A DNA stretch of 64,000 bases from Viscum album (taxonomy: Eukaryota > Streptophyta > Magnoliopsida > Santalales > Viscaceae), in contig OY728147.1 in assembly GCA_963277665.1 (NCBI GenBank), forward strand, positions 1,267,275,424 through 1,267,339,423, read 5' to 3'. Below, piece after piece: positions 37,114 to 49,849 of the stretch (position 1 is the stretch's first letter; every line of letters begins with the position of its first letter). The notes below the pieces were generated by a model. That model worked only from the letters and a program-made list of their open reading frames with translations. It searched no databases and had not been told where the DNA came from. Position numbers and translations under genes: made by a program.

Positions 37114-38815
37114 TGTGGAATGGTTATTTTAATAATCACAAATCTTAGTTTTATTTATTTCCTTTTAATCTCTTGTTCAACTTGTTCTAAATATGTTTAA
37201 ATCATATCTACAATTGTTTATCTATGATCAATGTATGGTTATGGTTGACCTGGAAGTATTCTGGTTTGAACAGACACTTTGTAAGAATTCCTCATCTTGA
37301 CTTACCGATAGTCATTTTCCTGAGTCACCGATGATGAACGGTCGCACCGATGATGAACTGTCGCACCGATGATGAACGGTCGCACCGATGATGAACGACC
37401 GCACCGATGATGAACGGTCGCACTGATGATGAACGGTCGCACCGATAGCTACCGAAGATCTAAAGAGATACCGACGATCATGTGTCACCGATACCGACGA
37501 TCATGAGACACCAATGATGAGTCACCGATGATGAGTCACCGATGATGAGTCACCGATGCTGAGACACCGATGCTGAGACACCGATGCTGATGCTACCGAA
37601 ACCAATACAGATTCAAAAATGTCTCACCGATCACATGACTCACAGATAGTCATGAAAACTGTTTGAATTTCTATAAATTCGTATTTAATTCTAACGGTCA
37701 TTTTTTATGTTTTTAATGCAATTAATGTTATTTAATGTTGATTGTTGGCATGTCAGGGGACCGTACCTCGTATCTCTGAAAAGGTAATCATTCCTACTGC
37801 CGGAGCTCGTGGAATAAAAGGAAGATCGAGCTACAGTAAAGAAAAAACAACAAAAAGGATACACACAGATATACAACAGATACGGAGATACAAAAAGAGA
37901 GAATTCTTCCATACACGTACATGAAAAGAAGAACTTGAAGAACATTGATATACATCAAGAACACAAGTTCAAAGAAGAAGCTCAAGAGCTATAACGACTA
38001 CACATACTTGAGCTGAACACCTACACTGGAAGTGAAGGAAGTGAATCACGATACTCTGTTTTTCAAGGGAAAAACCAGAGGACTTAGAAGCAATTCTGCT
38101 GAATCCAACGAGTCCAGAGCTGCACTGCCAATCACTAGAGCTTTTTACACTCTGATACATTCTCTCTTAGTGATTATTTTACTTACATTTTTGAGCTGTG
38201 TGTGTACTCTATATATCTTACACACACACTGACTCCTGTGCTGAACTGGAGGATATCAAAATCCTCAAACCACAATTGTTTACTCTTGTTTACCCACGAG
38301 AACTGTGGAAGAGGTCCTTGTGTGACCTGATCATTGTTTTTGTTTCCCACAAAGAACTGTGGTAGAGGTGTGGCCTGGACAGTCGTTCACTGTTGTTAAC
38401 CCCGATCCAGGGTGTGGATCAATTTATATAAATTGTTGAGAGGACTAAGTCTCGGCTTGAGACTGAACCTCTTGGTTAACTCGGCTGTGCATTTTAATTT
38501 AAGTTTATAAGTAAACTATATACTTATTCCGCTGCTATTACTTTGAAATACAAAACTATTTTAAAGCTACTTTGATAGTTAAATTCGCAAGTGTTTATAC
38601 TTATTGTAAATCAGTAAGTCTGTTTCAAAAGTTAATTTAATCTTCAGATTAAGTCAACTGAGACCTAATCAATCTTTGAGAAATTGATTGAACATTTACA
38701 CTTTGTATAGATTCACTACAGTTTAACTTTGTTTTTAAATTGGGGGATTTTAAGAGAAATATTTTTAACAGAAATTTTTAATTGGAACTCAATTCACCCC
38801 CCTCTTGAGTATCCA
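37114..38815 (+). mobile_element. Solo LTR (SIRE-like copia style) inserted in the family B element
   Basis: This 1.7-kb block interrupts the coding sequence between integrase and RT of the family B element. It starts TGTGGAATGG and ends with CACCCCCCTCTTGAGTATCC, the latter a common 3' end style of plant copia LTRs read on the plus strand. A TATA-like box (tataaatt) lies at 37672-37679. The five flanking bases are ctctc (left) and ctccg (right), a weak match, so the boundaries are tentative. A minisatellite occupies 37326-37590. No internal copia genes are present. Confidence 0.65.
37326..37590 (+). repeat. Minisatellite: 19-bp units then 14-bp units
   Basis: Six 19-bp units of CACCGATGATGAACGGTCG occupy 37326-37439. 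After a spacer with CACCGAT/ACCGACGATCATG variants, about five 14-bp units follow (CACCGATGATGAGT, then CACCGATGCTGAGA, 37508-37590). All share the CACCGATG core, so the shorter unit looks derived from the longer one. It lies in the U3-like half of the solo LTR, upstream of its TATA box. Confidence 0.85.
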
Positions 38816-39840
38816 CTCCGACCAACAAAAATCATCTCTCTCTGGTTCTCTTACCTCTCTTACACTCTTACGCAGTACTTGTGTTTCAGGAACCACTTCT
38901 TCCACGAGGACCTGTGGAACTTGTTCATGTACCAACTCCTGTGTATCTTGAGCATCAATTTCATCGAAGTCAATCTTGCTCCCACTATCCTTTTTAAGGA
39001 TGTGCTCCCTCTCAAGAAAGACGGTTTGTCTGGCAACAATCACTTTCTTGTCTGAGAGGTTGTATAGGTAGTATCCTTTGTTTCCTTGGGATACCCTATA
39101 AAGATAAACCTCATGCCCCGGGGTGTTAGTTTGTTGCATGAGAAAGCCTTAATAAACGTCTCGCATCCCCATACGCGTATATGCGATAAAATGGGTTTAT
39201 TTCCACTCCATAGCTCGAAGGGAATTCCATTTGTCGTTTTAGTTGGTACTTGGTTTAATGTGTATGTCGCAGTTTGTAATGCATATCCCCAAAAGGATAA
39301 CGGAAGATCTGCATGACTCATCATCGACCTTACCATGTACAACAAGGTACGGTTCCTCTTTTCACTAACACCATTCCACTGTGGTGTATAAGGTGTAGTG
39401 AGTTGAGATTGAATCCCAAACTCCCATAAAAAGTTGATGAACTCTTGATTAAGATATCCTCCACCTCGATCCGATCGAAGCTTCTTTATCTTCTTACCAA
39501 GCTAATTCTCTACTTCATTCTTGAATTCCTTGAATTTCTCAAAGGACTCGAACTTATACCTCATCAAGTAAATATATCCATATCTACTCAAGTGTGACAT
39601 CTATCAAATGGTTTTAGCTCTTAAGAGTTTAAATAACCATCTTGACAGAGCTTTGTCAGACGCTTCTCGTTTACATGACCAAGGTGGTGATGCCACAACT
39701 GGGTGTTATATGAGTCATGTGAATTTGATTCGTTATCGATTGTCAACACTTGGTTTTTGTAATTTAATACATACAGACCGTTATTTAAATGTGTCGTACC
39801 ATAACATATGTTGTCCTTCTAAAAGAAACTTTTATTTCTG
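38816..39840 (-). pseudogene. Family B copia integrase (broken)
   Basis: Minus-strand blocks start with a degraded linker MSHLSRYGYIYLMRYKFES (about 39545-39610), where the first catalytic Asp is not visible. LRSDRGGGYLNQEF holds the second Asp and TPQWNGVSEKRNRTLL holds the Glu (39340-39490). PLSFWGYALQTATYTLN, ELWSGNKPILSHIRVWGC and FIFIGYPKE follow (39040-39345), and a charged linker ends VREVREPERDDF (38820-38870), where the solo LTR cuts in. Stops and frame changes occur near 39500 and 39060. Confidence 0.82.
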
Positions 39841-40902
39841 AATTTGAAAATAAACTCATCTGTATCTAAACTCGATACAGAAATCATGTTCTTGGTAACA
39901 CTTGGTATATAATAACAGTCATGTAAAACCAAAATCATCTTGATCGGCAACGAAAAGTGATACTCGCCAATGGCAAGAGCAGCAAGCCTCAAACCATTGG
40001 CAGCTCGCAGATCCACCTCTCCTCTGACAATTTTCCTAAATCTACTTGGTTCCTACATTTGAATACAGATGTGAGCACCACAAGCTGTATCTAATACCCA
40101 ATGTGTAGAAATGGAAAGATTGCACTTGATAACGAACGCACATTTGGCTTCCCCTTGCCTCTGGGTGCAGTTCCTCTTCCAATGGCCTGACTTGCCACAT
40201 GCAAAACACATTGTCTCGTTTTCCTTACCCTGCCTTTGGATCTTCTTCTTTTTAGTCGGACGATGCTCGGGGGTTTTAGACTGTTTATAAATCTTAGGTC
40301 CCTTTGCCTTGTCCTTACCCACTTAGCGAATCAGGGTCAAAAGTTCTGATAGGCTCTTCTCATTATTGCTCATATTATAATTCACAATAAAATTAGAGAA
40401 GGTTTTTGGCAGTGATGATAGTATGAGATCTGTACGCAACTCATCCGAAAATTTAATCCCTAAGATGTCCAGACGCTCAATGTAGCTAATAAGCTTGACT
40501 ACGTAAGGCCCAGCTGGCGCGGACTCCCCAAGCTTAGTGGTGAACAAAGCGTTGGAGATCTCATAACTCTCATGTCTCGTCTTCTCTTGATAGAGATCCC
40601 GAAGGTGAGACATCAATCTATAAGCATCAATTTCCTCATGTTGCTTCAAAAGCTCATTGGTCGTGGATGATAGCACGAGGCACTGAACATCTGTAGCATC
40701 ATTCGGATGTTTCTCGTACACAGAGAGCTCCTCATCACTCGCCTCATTTCCAAACGCAACAGATAGAGGTTCTTCCAGCACATATAGTTTCCTTTCATGG
40801 CGAAGGATAACCTGAAGGGCGCCTTTGTCACTTCTAGAAATTAGTGCCGATGAGAAGGTTTTCCTTCTCGAGTATGGATCGCAACGATATGTTTGATGTC
40901 AT
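39841..40902 (-). pseudogene. gag: Family B copia gag and protease (broken)
   Basis: The gag start is taken at ATG 40902, which gives MTSNISLRSILEKENLLIGT, the standard beginning of this copia type. A stop and frame change near 40835 follow. The open frame 40781-40323 (VLSSTTNELLKQHE, MSHLRDLYQEKTRHE, YEISNALFTTKLGE) is gag core. After one stop comes the CCHC knuckle CFACGKSGHWKRNC (40165-40207). Protease traces read HWVLDTACGAHIC (DTACGA in place of the active DSGAS-type box), then NMISVSSLD (39819-40100), and a gag-pre-integrase trace (LWHHHLGH, about 39680) lies just below. Coat and maturation functions are lost. Confidence 0.85.
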
Positions 40903-40946
40903 TTTTAATGTCGTTTCTACAAATAAGATGAACAGAGTTTTAGTAC

Positions 40947-42307
40947 TTTAACGTCCCGACCCGACTCACCCCTGAACCGGTGGCCGGACCGGTTGCCACA
41001 TGACCTCAAGCGTGTCTTCACGTACGCCAGAGGCTACCGACTAGCAGCGAGGTTCTAAGGATAGTCAGTGGGGAGACTATACCCTCTTATCAGAGTAAAA
41101 CCAGTGGACAATATCAGCAAAAGACGAAAGCAGTGTGATTAACGATAAAGCAGCGGAAGAAGTAATTTTATAAATCTTGTATAAAACAAAATGGTCAACG
41201 CCAATGTTATATAATGCATGCATGTTATGATGGTACAATTATGAAAGCGATAAACAATACATCATGCTTTACATATCAACAAAATAAATAAATAAATTAT
41301 GACTCAAGCCCCGAGGGCGATCTTCTCGAGCATCCCGAGCTTCTGCTCGGTCTTCTGCTCCTATCTCCCAAGTATAAGCAAACAGCACAATCCTGCAACC
41401 AAATAGAATCTACTCGAGTACCCCAGTGCAATGACGGCCCGAGTAGGGTGTGAGATATAAATCTCAGTAGGCCGGGACCACTGGTGTCTACCCCAAATCC
41501 AGACATTCAATAAATAATTTAAACAGTGTGAAAGCATGCATAAATAAAGCAGTACAATGTAACTATATACCCAACTACCTGCTTCAGCCCTCAGTTGGTG
41601 TCTGAACCTGTATTATACATTTGTCATGCATACACACCAGTCACCACACATTCATTTTCAATTATCAATTATTCAAGCCTCATTAACTGATATTCTTTAT
41701 TTAACCGCATAAATCTCTGGGTTCCCCTGGACACCTGTATCTCAATACCTGCTTCGGCGGTGCCGGGGTCTGAACCATTTTCCATATTCAATCACAAATC
41801 ATTACATCACACCGGCTTTCATTAACCATTTAATTCAGTTCATGTACGACCAATTGAACCCACAATCCAATGTCAATTAATGGGTGTAGAACGTCATGTC
41901 TAGCACCCTCGTGAGTATTTGAAGCATCAGTCCTTTTCTCACAACTCATGGGTATTTGGAGCATCAATCCATATCCCATAAAAGAATATTTGCATGCAAG
42001 CTGGGTGTAGAACGCTATGTCTTGCACCCCGTGAGTATTTGGAGCATCAATCCCTGTCTCGCAACCGTGCGCAGCCCGTGAAGATCCATTAAAGTGGACT
42101 TCTCCAAATTCGGTGTTCCCGAGACTTATCGGGACACCCGCGAAAATTATCGGGTAATTACGCAAGTCGAAAAAAAACACCTTTTAAGTGTTTCAACACT
42201 CGGAATAATGTTTCGAAGCTCGATTTAAAAAACCGACCCGTCGAATAACGGAAAAAGTTCGAAAACCTTCATAATTTTAAGCCGGTTAAAAAACACGGGA
42301 CTTTACA
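40947..42307. repeat. LTR-like block (TTTAACGTCCCG...CGGGACTTTACA)
   Basis: Ends form an inverted repeat (TTTAACGTCCCG at the left, CGGGACTTTACA at the right), similar to the TGTAACACCCC/GGGGTGTTACA ends of Tekay-type gypsy LTRs. Flanks agtac and attat match at only three of five positions. Repeated phrases such as GGGTGTAGAACGTCATGTC and GGAGCATCAATCC recur inside (41880-42060). Orientation is unresolved. Confidence 0.45.
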
Positions 42308-43894
42308 ATTATCTGATAAAATTAAGACAAATAAATAAATAAATATTCATTAGTCTCCCACTATTTTATTGAAACCCAATAGCCCTCACCATTGACTTCA
42401 GAATATCCTGTTACTTGGACATTCTAACGGCAAAGATCCATATTGTCCTTCGCATTACCCCAACTTTGGCTGGTCAAACAATTTGAAAGGTTTTAGGTAG
42501 GCATTTCAAATGTCAGCTGCATTAACTCGCAGCTCCTTGATCCGTTGAGTGGACTCCCCAATCCTTAAATCCTTAATTTTGGATTTCCTCAACCTTTGTC
42601 TCTCAGTTACATTAAGTCCTACTTTAACAGTCAACCCTTGCTATAAACTAAATCAAGTCAACTCAAAACCTCAAATTAGAATTTCCCGATAATTGAAAGC
42701 ACCTAACTTTGGCTGGTCAAGCACTTTAAACTATGATTCGATTCTAACCGAAATAATAGAAGGCTATACCGACTTAATATTTTATTGAGGGATTTTATCC
42801 TTTATGCGTAAATTTTCATTTATTATTTTTTCACATGCTTGTTAATATTAAGTGGGATAAGCTTAAAAGATTGACCATGTATTAGATAATATTTACGCAT
42901 AAGCCAGTTTATTTTAGTTCAATCTTGCATTCTTGTTAATTCATTAATCATGTGATCGCGACAAAACATTCATAATGAATAACCATACAACTAACCGAAA
43001 TAAAATAAAGGGTATAATCATGAGCTTGTTCTAATGGTCAGTTTATCTATCGGTTGATAAACTAACCGCAGACTTAGGAGAGAAACAACTGGAACCAATT
43101 AGGTTTGTGTTTACAGCTTTCCACCTATCCACCTTTGTATCTCCTTGGATTGGTTTCATCTCGGCTCCTAACTTGAACCGTCTCCACTAACTTGGGAGCT
43201 TCATCCATTACAAATGTAGGTGAGGGGTAAAAGGGGGTTTACATTAAAAGAAACCATAGGCACGCAGGCCCTACATATTAATTAGGATAGAAGACACGCA
43301 GACCAACAATTTAATTTAATTATAAATTAAAAGGAAAACCAATCACATACAAAGGTCTAGTCTAGCTTATGATTATCCACATGCATACAACGAATTACGC
43401 ATTTAAAAAAACTAGCATTCAATTCTTTAATCGTTCTTATTTAAGATAAATCACGCTCGAATCAATTAATTATTATCTTTAATTAATCAATCATTTTATC
43501 TTAAACTTTTTTCTGAATTTCTTTGAGATTCTCATCCATTGTAATTTTAAACAAATTAATAAATTCATTTAAAATTAACTGTGTACATAAAATTTACCTT
43601 GGAGGCAACCCGATGAATACCCGTCCAAAACTACCCAACATGTATTATACTTGTATACACTTTATTCTTTGTGGCATGTAACATGCACACAGAATTATAA
43701 TTGTAATACAACTCGTACATGATGTGCAATCTTTGAACATTACGCAAATGTTAATTAAACATTTATATATATATATATATCAAACACCTATCACATGTTG
43801 TGTCCCAGCTTTACGCCCACATGAAGGTACATGTCTCAAGGGTTACATAATATAATAATAAATTTTAAATTTGCATAATCTGCAAAAAATTACA

Positions 43895-44345
43895 AGACGT
43901 GTAGATCCGACTACACAACGTGTACCCTCCTCACCGTTCATCCGAAGTACACGCCTGGGGAAACGACGTGTGAGGTGTACTTTGGAAATCTTCGAAGTAC
44001 GCGGCGTGTCCATTGGGCCACACGCCGTGTAGACTCCGCATTACACAGTCACCAATCGGGCAAGCCGTCTATGGGATACACGACTCGACCCTAACCCAAA
44101 GGGACTACACGTTGTGTCCAATGGGTCACACGGCGTGTAATCCGGCTGACCGTGCGTCAATCTGTCCTGGTCAACAGGCGGTGTAAGAATTAACTACACC
44201 GCGTGCCATTAATGCACACAACTTGAGTAATTGTCGAATTTCTCCCGACGCGTTGAACACAACTAAACGATGTGAAATCCGGATTACACGTCGTGTATGG
44301 CAGATTACACGGCGTGTAACTCCGAATACACGGCGTGTACTGTCG
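43895..44345. repeat. Cluster of TACACGGCGTGTA-type palindromes
   Basis: About a dozen variants of the palindrome TACACGNCGTGTA occur in 450 bp (for example near 44017, 44130, 44284, 44308 and 44328). Similar ACACGGGCGTGT arrays are known in LTRs of some plant gypsy elements, so this is probably part of an unrecognised LTR. Confidence 0.65.
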
Positions 44346-44421
44346 TTTTACCTGGACAGAATCGTCAGCGCCTCCTGATGAGATCCTTGATTTAATTTTA
44401 ATCATAAAATTATTCGTTTCT

Positions 44422-44578
44422 GCTAGATCTGCGAGAAATAATAAAGGAAGAACAGAACTCGAAATTCAGATTGCAAGAACGATTAAACTTGAATTGACAA
44501 ACTAAATTATTAAAACGTAGAACATCAACGAATTATTTAAATAATTATAAACAAAAATATGCCCCCTCTGATACCACT
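44422..44578 (-). promoter_or_regulatory. Primer binding site (44561-44578) and leader of the family B element
   Basis: On the minus strand AGTGGTATCAGAGGGGGC begins right after the 5' LTR. TGGTATCAGAG is complementary to the 3' end of initiator Met tRNA, the usual copia primer. The short leader then runs to the insertion at 44413. Confidence 0.8.
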
Positions 44579-46551
44579 TCTAGGTTCTGGGAGCAGCGGA
44601 AGCGCGGGATAAGCGGTGTCCAACTTTAATTTTTGTCATATTCAATGAACAATTCAGGATCAATACGACGATGAACGTCAGTATCCATGGAATTGAATCC
44701 ATAATTAAGACAAAGGAATAAAAACTCAAAACCAAGAGAGAGAGAATCAACATATTTTGTCTATAATTAATTTAATTAAATTAAAGCATTACCTCCAAAG
44801 TCATTCTTTCTTCGTTGATGCGTTCGACCACAGATCTGCAGTGCGCCTTCGTTGCGTTGTAGAGATCAAGGATAAATCTCCTCTAGCGGTGATCCACACG
44901 TGCTCCGCGAATCTTTAGACGTCGTCGAAGGAGTCTCCAGGTGCTAGCACGGAAGATCCTTGCGCTTGCGTCGTCCACCTTCGATCGCCTTGAGAACCGC
45001 TTCCAAAGCGTTCTCCTTGATCCGGTGGAGGAGGACCGCTCTCGTTCTTGAGAACATTCTTGGAGAAGAAAGAAATCTCTAGGCTTGAGATAAATTCTCC
45101 AAATTGTTGTGCACAACCCGATTCGCTAGCATGTGGGTTGCACCTTTGGCTAATTAGAGAATAATGTAACCGGGAATTTAATTCACCAAGTAATCATAAA
45201 ATAATTTCATAGGAGCCTTAATTATTTTATTAAACAAGTGAAGCCCCCATGTCAAATAATAACAGCAATGTTATTATTTCTTGACATGTGCTTAACTTGC
45301 AAGTTACAATTAAATATTATTTTAATCAAATAATATTTAATATTATTATTTCTCACAGGACCCGAAACATGGTTCGCCAATCCTCCTCAATATTTATCAA
45401 ACCTTGAATTACGACTATTTATTTATTAAATAAATATAACTGCATTATTCGCCAATAAATAAATAAATATTATATTTACTAAAAATAAAAATTAAATATT
45501 TATTAAATATTTTGTCCACAATATATTCTCTCAAATAACTAGTGACGAAATAAATGCGATCAGGCATACATGAATAATTATTAAACCACAACCGGAAATA
45601 ATATTTATTTTTAACTGAGATTCTGGATACACTTAGTGTGTGACCATCTAGGCCTCTTTTTCAGTGGCATTAGACAAATATGTCAAATCCAAGATTATCG
45701 TCTAGCAACATGCCAAGACACCCATAGAGAAAGAAGTTAATGTCGCAATGACATGTCACCTCATACGAACGCTTACCGTGTAATATAATCTTTTTGTCTT
45801 GATATCTCCAATCAAGCGGGTTGCATGCAAATATCATCAACTCAAGTGCTCGATTTCTCATTCTTTGACTTCCCAAAAATTGAACTTGCCTATAGAACGC
45901 CATGGGCATGAATTTATTTAGGCTATATCGTTTTCAAAGGGTCTGAGATATCAACTTCTGTTGTTGAACAGAAAGGACAAATCTTTTCTCGCATTATTCA
46001 TTAATGCAGTATTACTCGTGATGCACCCAACATATCCTACTTCGCCGCAAACATATGTCATCACGGTTTTCACCAATACCAAGTGCGCGAGTCATAATAC
46101 CCATTAATAATAATCTTAAAGTTTAAGGACCAATACACACGTCCGCAGATAGGAACATTCAATGACACTTCTAAATGGGGATTTTCTACGGGCAGGTCTC
46201 GTTCTCATTATATCCTCCTGGACATTACCAAGAGCGTACACCATGAGAAGGTGTCTCAAAGTCCTATGAGTCTCCACCCCTGATAGCCTGTATCATTTGT
46301 GTCCCTTCAAATAATATCATTCAGCTACAAAACATATATTCAAGAATAGTGTCATGGCACTTCCAGATTCTCATCATAGCAAGGATCCGCTATGACCTTT
46401 TAGTGCGACAGCTACTCTTAGAACATTATCACATACAATGTCATGCTGAAGAATAATCATGATGTGATAAGAAGTTTATTAATATTCATCCAATGAATAT
46501 ATGTTTATCATAAAGTACAAAAGAAGTTGTTCTAGAACACCAACTCCAACA
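44579..46551 (-). repeat. 5' LTR of the family B copia element
   Basis: 1973-bp direct repeat of 33460-35459. It differs by scattered substitutions and small indels, more than the compact copia at 55981, so this element is older. Confidence 0.9.
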
Positions 46552-46669
46552 ATAAAATAGTTAAGTTTTTTATCATTAAAAAATATTGTTGGTAAATTCT
46601 AAATAAATATCATTTTTCTTTAGGGTTATTGTGACACCATTATCTCCATAATATCAAGTATATGATGCT

Positions 46670-48264
46670 TTAACCTTATGGGGAACTTTGTGGGGAAGCT
46701 TAATCTACAGCTTGATGATGGGAATATTGTCAACGATATTAACACTACAGGGCCTCTCTCGCAGTGGAGCACCTCTCACTTCTCACAGCTAGATCATCGG
46801 AGTCTCATGAGTTTACTGGGAGAGTGGATGATGACCCCTTCTTCAATGACATCCCTTGGGCTATCAATGATCACGATAAACGTCTCATCGAGACCATTCC
46901 AAATAAGGATGACATTTTAACTGCTACTAAAGGTTTGAACTCAGATAGTGTGCCTCGGCCAGATGGGATCCCCCCTTCTACGTGTCTGCATGGGATATAG
47001 TAAAGGAGGATTTGATTCTGGCTATCCAAAACTTCTTTAGGGGCAGCCACCTTCCCGGAACTGCTTGCAACACCTCTCTTGTGCTCATCCCCAAGGTCAA
47101 ACAGCCTAACTCCTTTCTCCAGTTTCTTCTAATCAGTACAAAATTCTTGCCAAGATCTTAAATGATAGAATTTTCATTCTTCCTCCCTCTCCGGTGTCTA
47201 AGGAACAACATGGTTTTATCAAGGAGAGATCCATACAGGGTGTCATTGGGCTAACGCAAGAGATGATGATAGACCTTGATAGGAAGGTAACCAGTAGCAA
47301 CATAATGGTGAAGGTGGATATGGAGAAGGCATATGACAAACTGGAGTGGAACTATATTATCAAAATCATGCGGTACTGTGACTTCTCGTCATGGGCATGT
47401 GACCTTTTTCAGATGCTGCTCCTCCCCATGGTTCTTTATCAATCTTACAGGCATGAGGTTTGGATTTTTTAAATCTACTCATGGTCTGAGGCAAGGAGAT
47501 CCTCTATCTCCCGGTCTCTTTATCCTGGCTCGAGATTCATTGGGCAGAAATTTATGCCATGCCATCCAAACAGGTGTTGTGAAAGCTTTCCAAGGAAGGT
47601 ATGGGTCTGCAGATATTTCCCACCACTTTTTTGTTTAAGGCTTGTTATTCTTTATGAATGGCAGCAAGGGATCTATTCCAAACTTCAAAACATTGCTCCA
47701 TGACTATGGAATGTAGAAGTGGACAAAAAGCTCTATCCATGCAAAAGCTTCATCTTCTTCTCCACTAAATGCCAAGTCAGGCATATTGATAACATTGTGA
47801 GCTAGCTGGGTTTTTCTAAAGGTACACTCCCCATGAATTATCTGGGCGTGCCTCTCTCGATTGGCATCCATCATTTTGATGAACTGGTTTCTAGGATTTC
47901 CGGACGTATTAACAATGGGAAAAACCATCTTCTATCCTTTGACAGTTGACTCACTCTCATTAATCATATCCTGGCCTCGATGTCTATGCATATTATAGCC
48001 ATCATCAAGGTCCCTAAAACGGTTCTTTCTAACATTGAGAAGGTGTTCAATGCTTTTTTATGGGATGCTCAAGGCGAAGTTAGGTGTCACCGGGTCAGTT
48101 GGGATCACCTTGCTAAACTGCTTCAAGCGGGAGGTATCAACATCAGAAAACTTAGCCTGGTCAGGCATGGCATGCAAGCCAAGCTTGCATGGGATGCGAT
48201 CACAGGTAAATCTTTATGGGCTGATATTGTCAGGTGCAAATATGGAAGACCTGCTGAGAATGTT
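46670..48264 (+). pseudogene. LINE (L1-type) reverse transcriptase relic, left part
   Basis: Non-LTR RT blocks run in order on the plus strand across several frames. A PRPDGIPP segment (46950) is the usual PGPDG box. A YKILAKILNDRI stretch (47133-47170) is followed by EQHGFIKERSIQGVIGLTQE, MVKVDMEKAYDKLEWNYI and GLRQGDPLSPGLFILARD (47194-47550). The FADD catalytic box expected near 47630 is replaced by HHFFV followed by a stop. Then LPMNYLGVPLSIGIHH (about 47830-47870) and LSLINHILASMS-like sequence lead into the thumb region and WADIVRCKYGRPAENV (48180-48264), where a solo LTR cuts the gene. The continuation is at 61139. The 5' part (endonuclease) is absent. Confidence 0.85.
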
Positions 48265-49849
48265 TGTTGGAGTTGATACCCTAAAACCAACTTTTTTATA
48301 CTTTATGATTACCTATATTCATTGTTTTGAATATTAATAAACTTCTTATAACATCGTGTTTGTAATTATGCGTGTGACATAGCATGTGATAATGTCCTAA
48401 GAATAACAGTCGCACTGAAATCTCATAGTAGTTCTCCGCTATGATGAGAACTTAGAAGTGACATGACAATATTCTTGAATATATATTCTATAGCCGAATG
48501 AATTCAATTGATAGGACGCAAATGATAAAAGCTATTAGAGGTGGATACTCATAGGACTTTGAAACACTATCTCATGGTGTACGCTCTTAGTAATCTTCAA
48601 AGCAGGAGATTATGAGAGCTTGACCTGCCAATAGGAAAAATCCACATTTTCATGTGTCATTGAATGTTTCTATATGCGAACGCGTGTAGTGGTCCTTAAA
48701 CTTTAAGATTATTATTAATAAATATTATGAATCGCGTACTTTGATGTAATTACCAAAACTGTAACGTTATGTGTTCGTGAGAAGTAGGGAACGTTGGATT
48801 TGTGAGAGTAACAGTCTTGTTAAATCCGTGGTCATGGTGTTCAAAGTCAAGTTCATTTCCAAAAAGTCAAATAAAAAGACATCAAACACATAGGTTGATG
48901 GCACCGACATGCAACCTGCTCGAAATGAGATATCAAAATAAAATGATTATATTATACAGAAAGCATTCATATGAGAATATATGTCATTGCGACATTAACT
49001 TCTTTCTCTATGGGTGCATTGGCAAGTTGTTAAACACTAACCTTGAACTTTATGCGGCTTCGCCTAATATCATTGAAAATGAGGTTTAGAGAGACACACT
49101 AAGTGTATCCAAAACCTCAATAAAATATTATTAATATTTAACATGTTGAATAAATATTATTCTCGTACGTGGTTTAATAGTTTAATCGCATATATTCAGT
49201 CACTAGTTATTCGAGAAAATATATTGTGGGTTGAATATTTAATAAATATTTATTTGTTATTAAGTGAATATGATATTTATTTATTTACTGGCGGATAATA
49301 CAGTGATATTTATTTATAAAATAAATAGTCATTCAAGACCTGATAAATATTGTGAAGCAACGGCGAACGAAGTTTAAAGGTCTGGTGAGAAGTGACGTAT
49401 TAAATATTATTAGAATAAATATTAATTTATTTATTCAAGAAAGATGATATTTATTTATCCGCTGGTTATACGCAAGTCAATAAATAATAATATTATTATT
49501 ATTATTATTTAGAAATAGGGTCTTGCAGGGATTAGAGAATCATAAGAGTCAATGTGCAATTATTATTCTCTAAGCCTAGCTTTATAAATACTTCTGTTGG
49601 GCAAAAATCCTTCAAGGTAACATTGCAGCATTTTTGGGTTGATTGTGTTTGTTGACAAAGCAGGTTTCCATGGAGAATTGTCGAGTTCAAGAGAAGTTGT
49701 TGACAAAGAACGTTGACAAAGAACGATGACAAAGGAACGGACGATCTGGAAGCGGTACAAAAGAGCAGTACAAGGTGGCGCCGTTTTCCAGTGTTTGCCA
49801 AATTTTTGGGGTCCAAAATTTGGATTTTGGTAAGCATCACGAAAAGTGG

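Larger units (their letters stand above)
40919..44413. mobile_element. 3.5-kb insertion in the family B leader, flanked by 8-bp direct repeats
   Basis: TCGTTTCT occurs at 40911-40918 and again at 44414-44421. Joining the two flanks leaves a short, normal-length copia leader between PBS and gag ATG, so the 3495 bp between look inserted. Ends are ACAAATAAG and TAAAATTAT, with no clear terminal inverted repeat. Inside are an LTR-like block (40947-42307) and a palindrome-rich block (43895-44345). No gene is recognised; minus and plus open frames here are short. An 8-bp duplication would fit a hAT-type element, but nothing else supports that. Confidence 0.45.
33460..46551 (-). mobile_element. Ty1/copia LTR retrotransposon (family B), full-length, degenerate, with nested insertions
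   Basis: LTRs at 33460-35459 (3') and 44579-46551 (5') read TGTTGGAGTT...CCTTCA or CCTAGA on the minus strand. The PBS is next to the 5' LTR and the PPT next to the 3' LTR. The domain order gag-protease-integrase-RT-RNase H is that of Ty1/copia. Flanking bases are gtaaa (33455-33459) and ataaa (46552-46556), a target-site duplication with one mismatch. A solo LTR at 37114-38815 separates integrase from RT, and a 3.5-kb insertion (40919-44413) sits in the leader. Another LTR of this family is the solo LTR at 48265-61133. All coding parts carry stops. Confidence 0.9.

Noticed and set aside
37313..37600. Short spaced repeats as a CRISPR array
   Set aside because: Units are contiguous without unique spacers and lie in a plant LTR, so this is a minisatellite.
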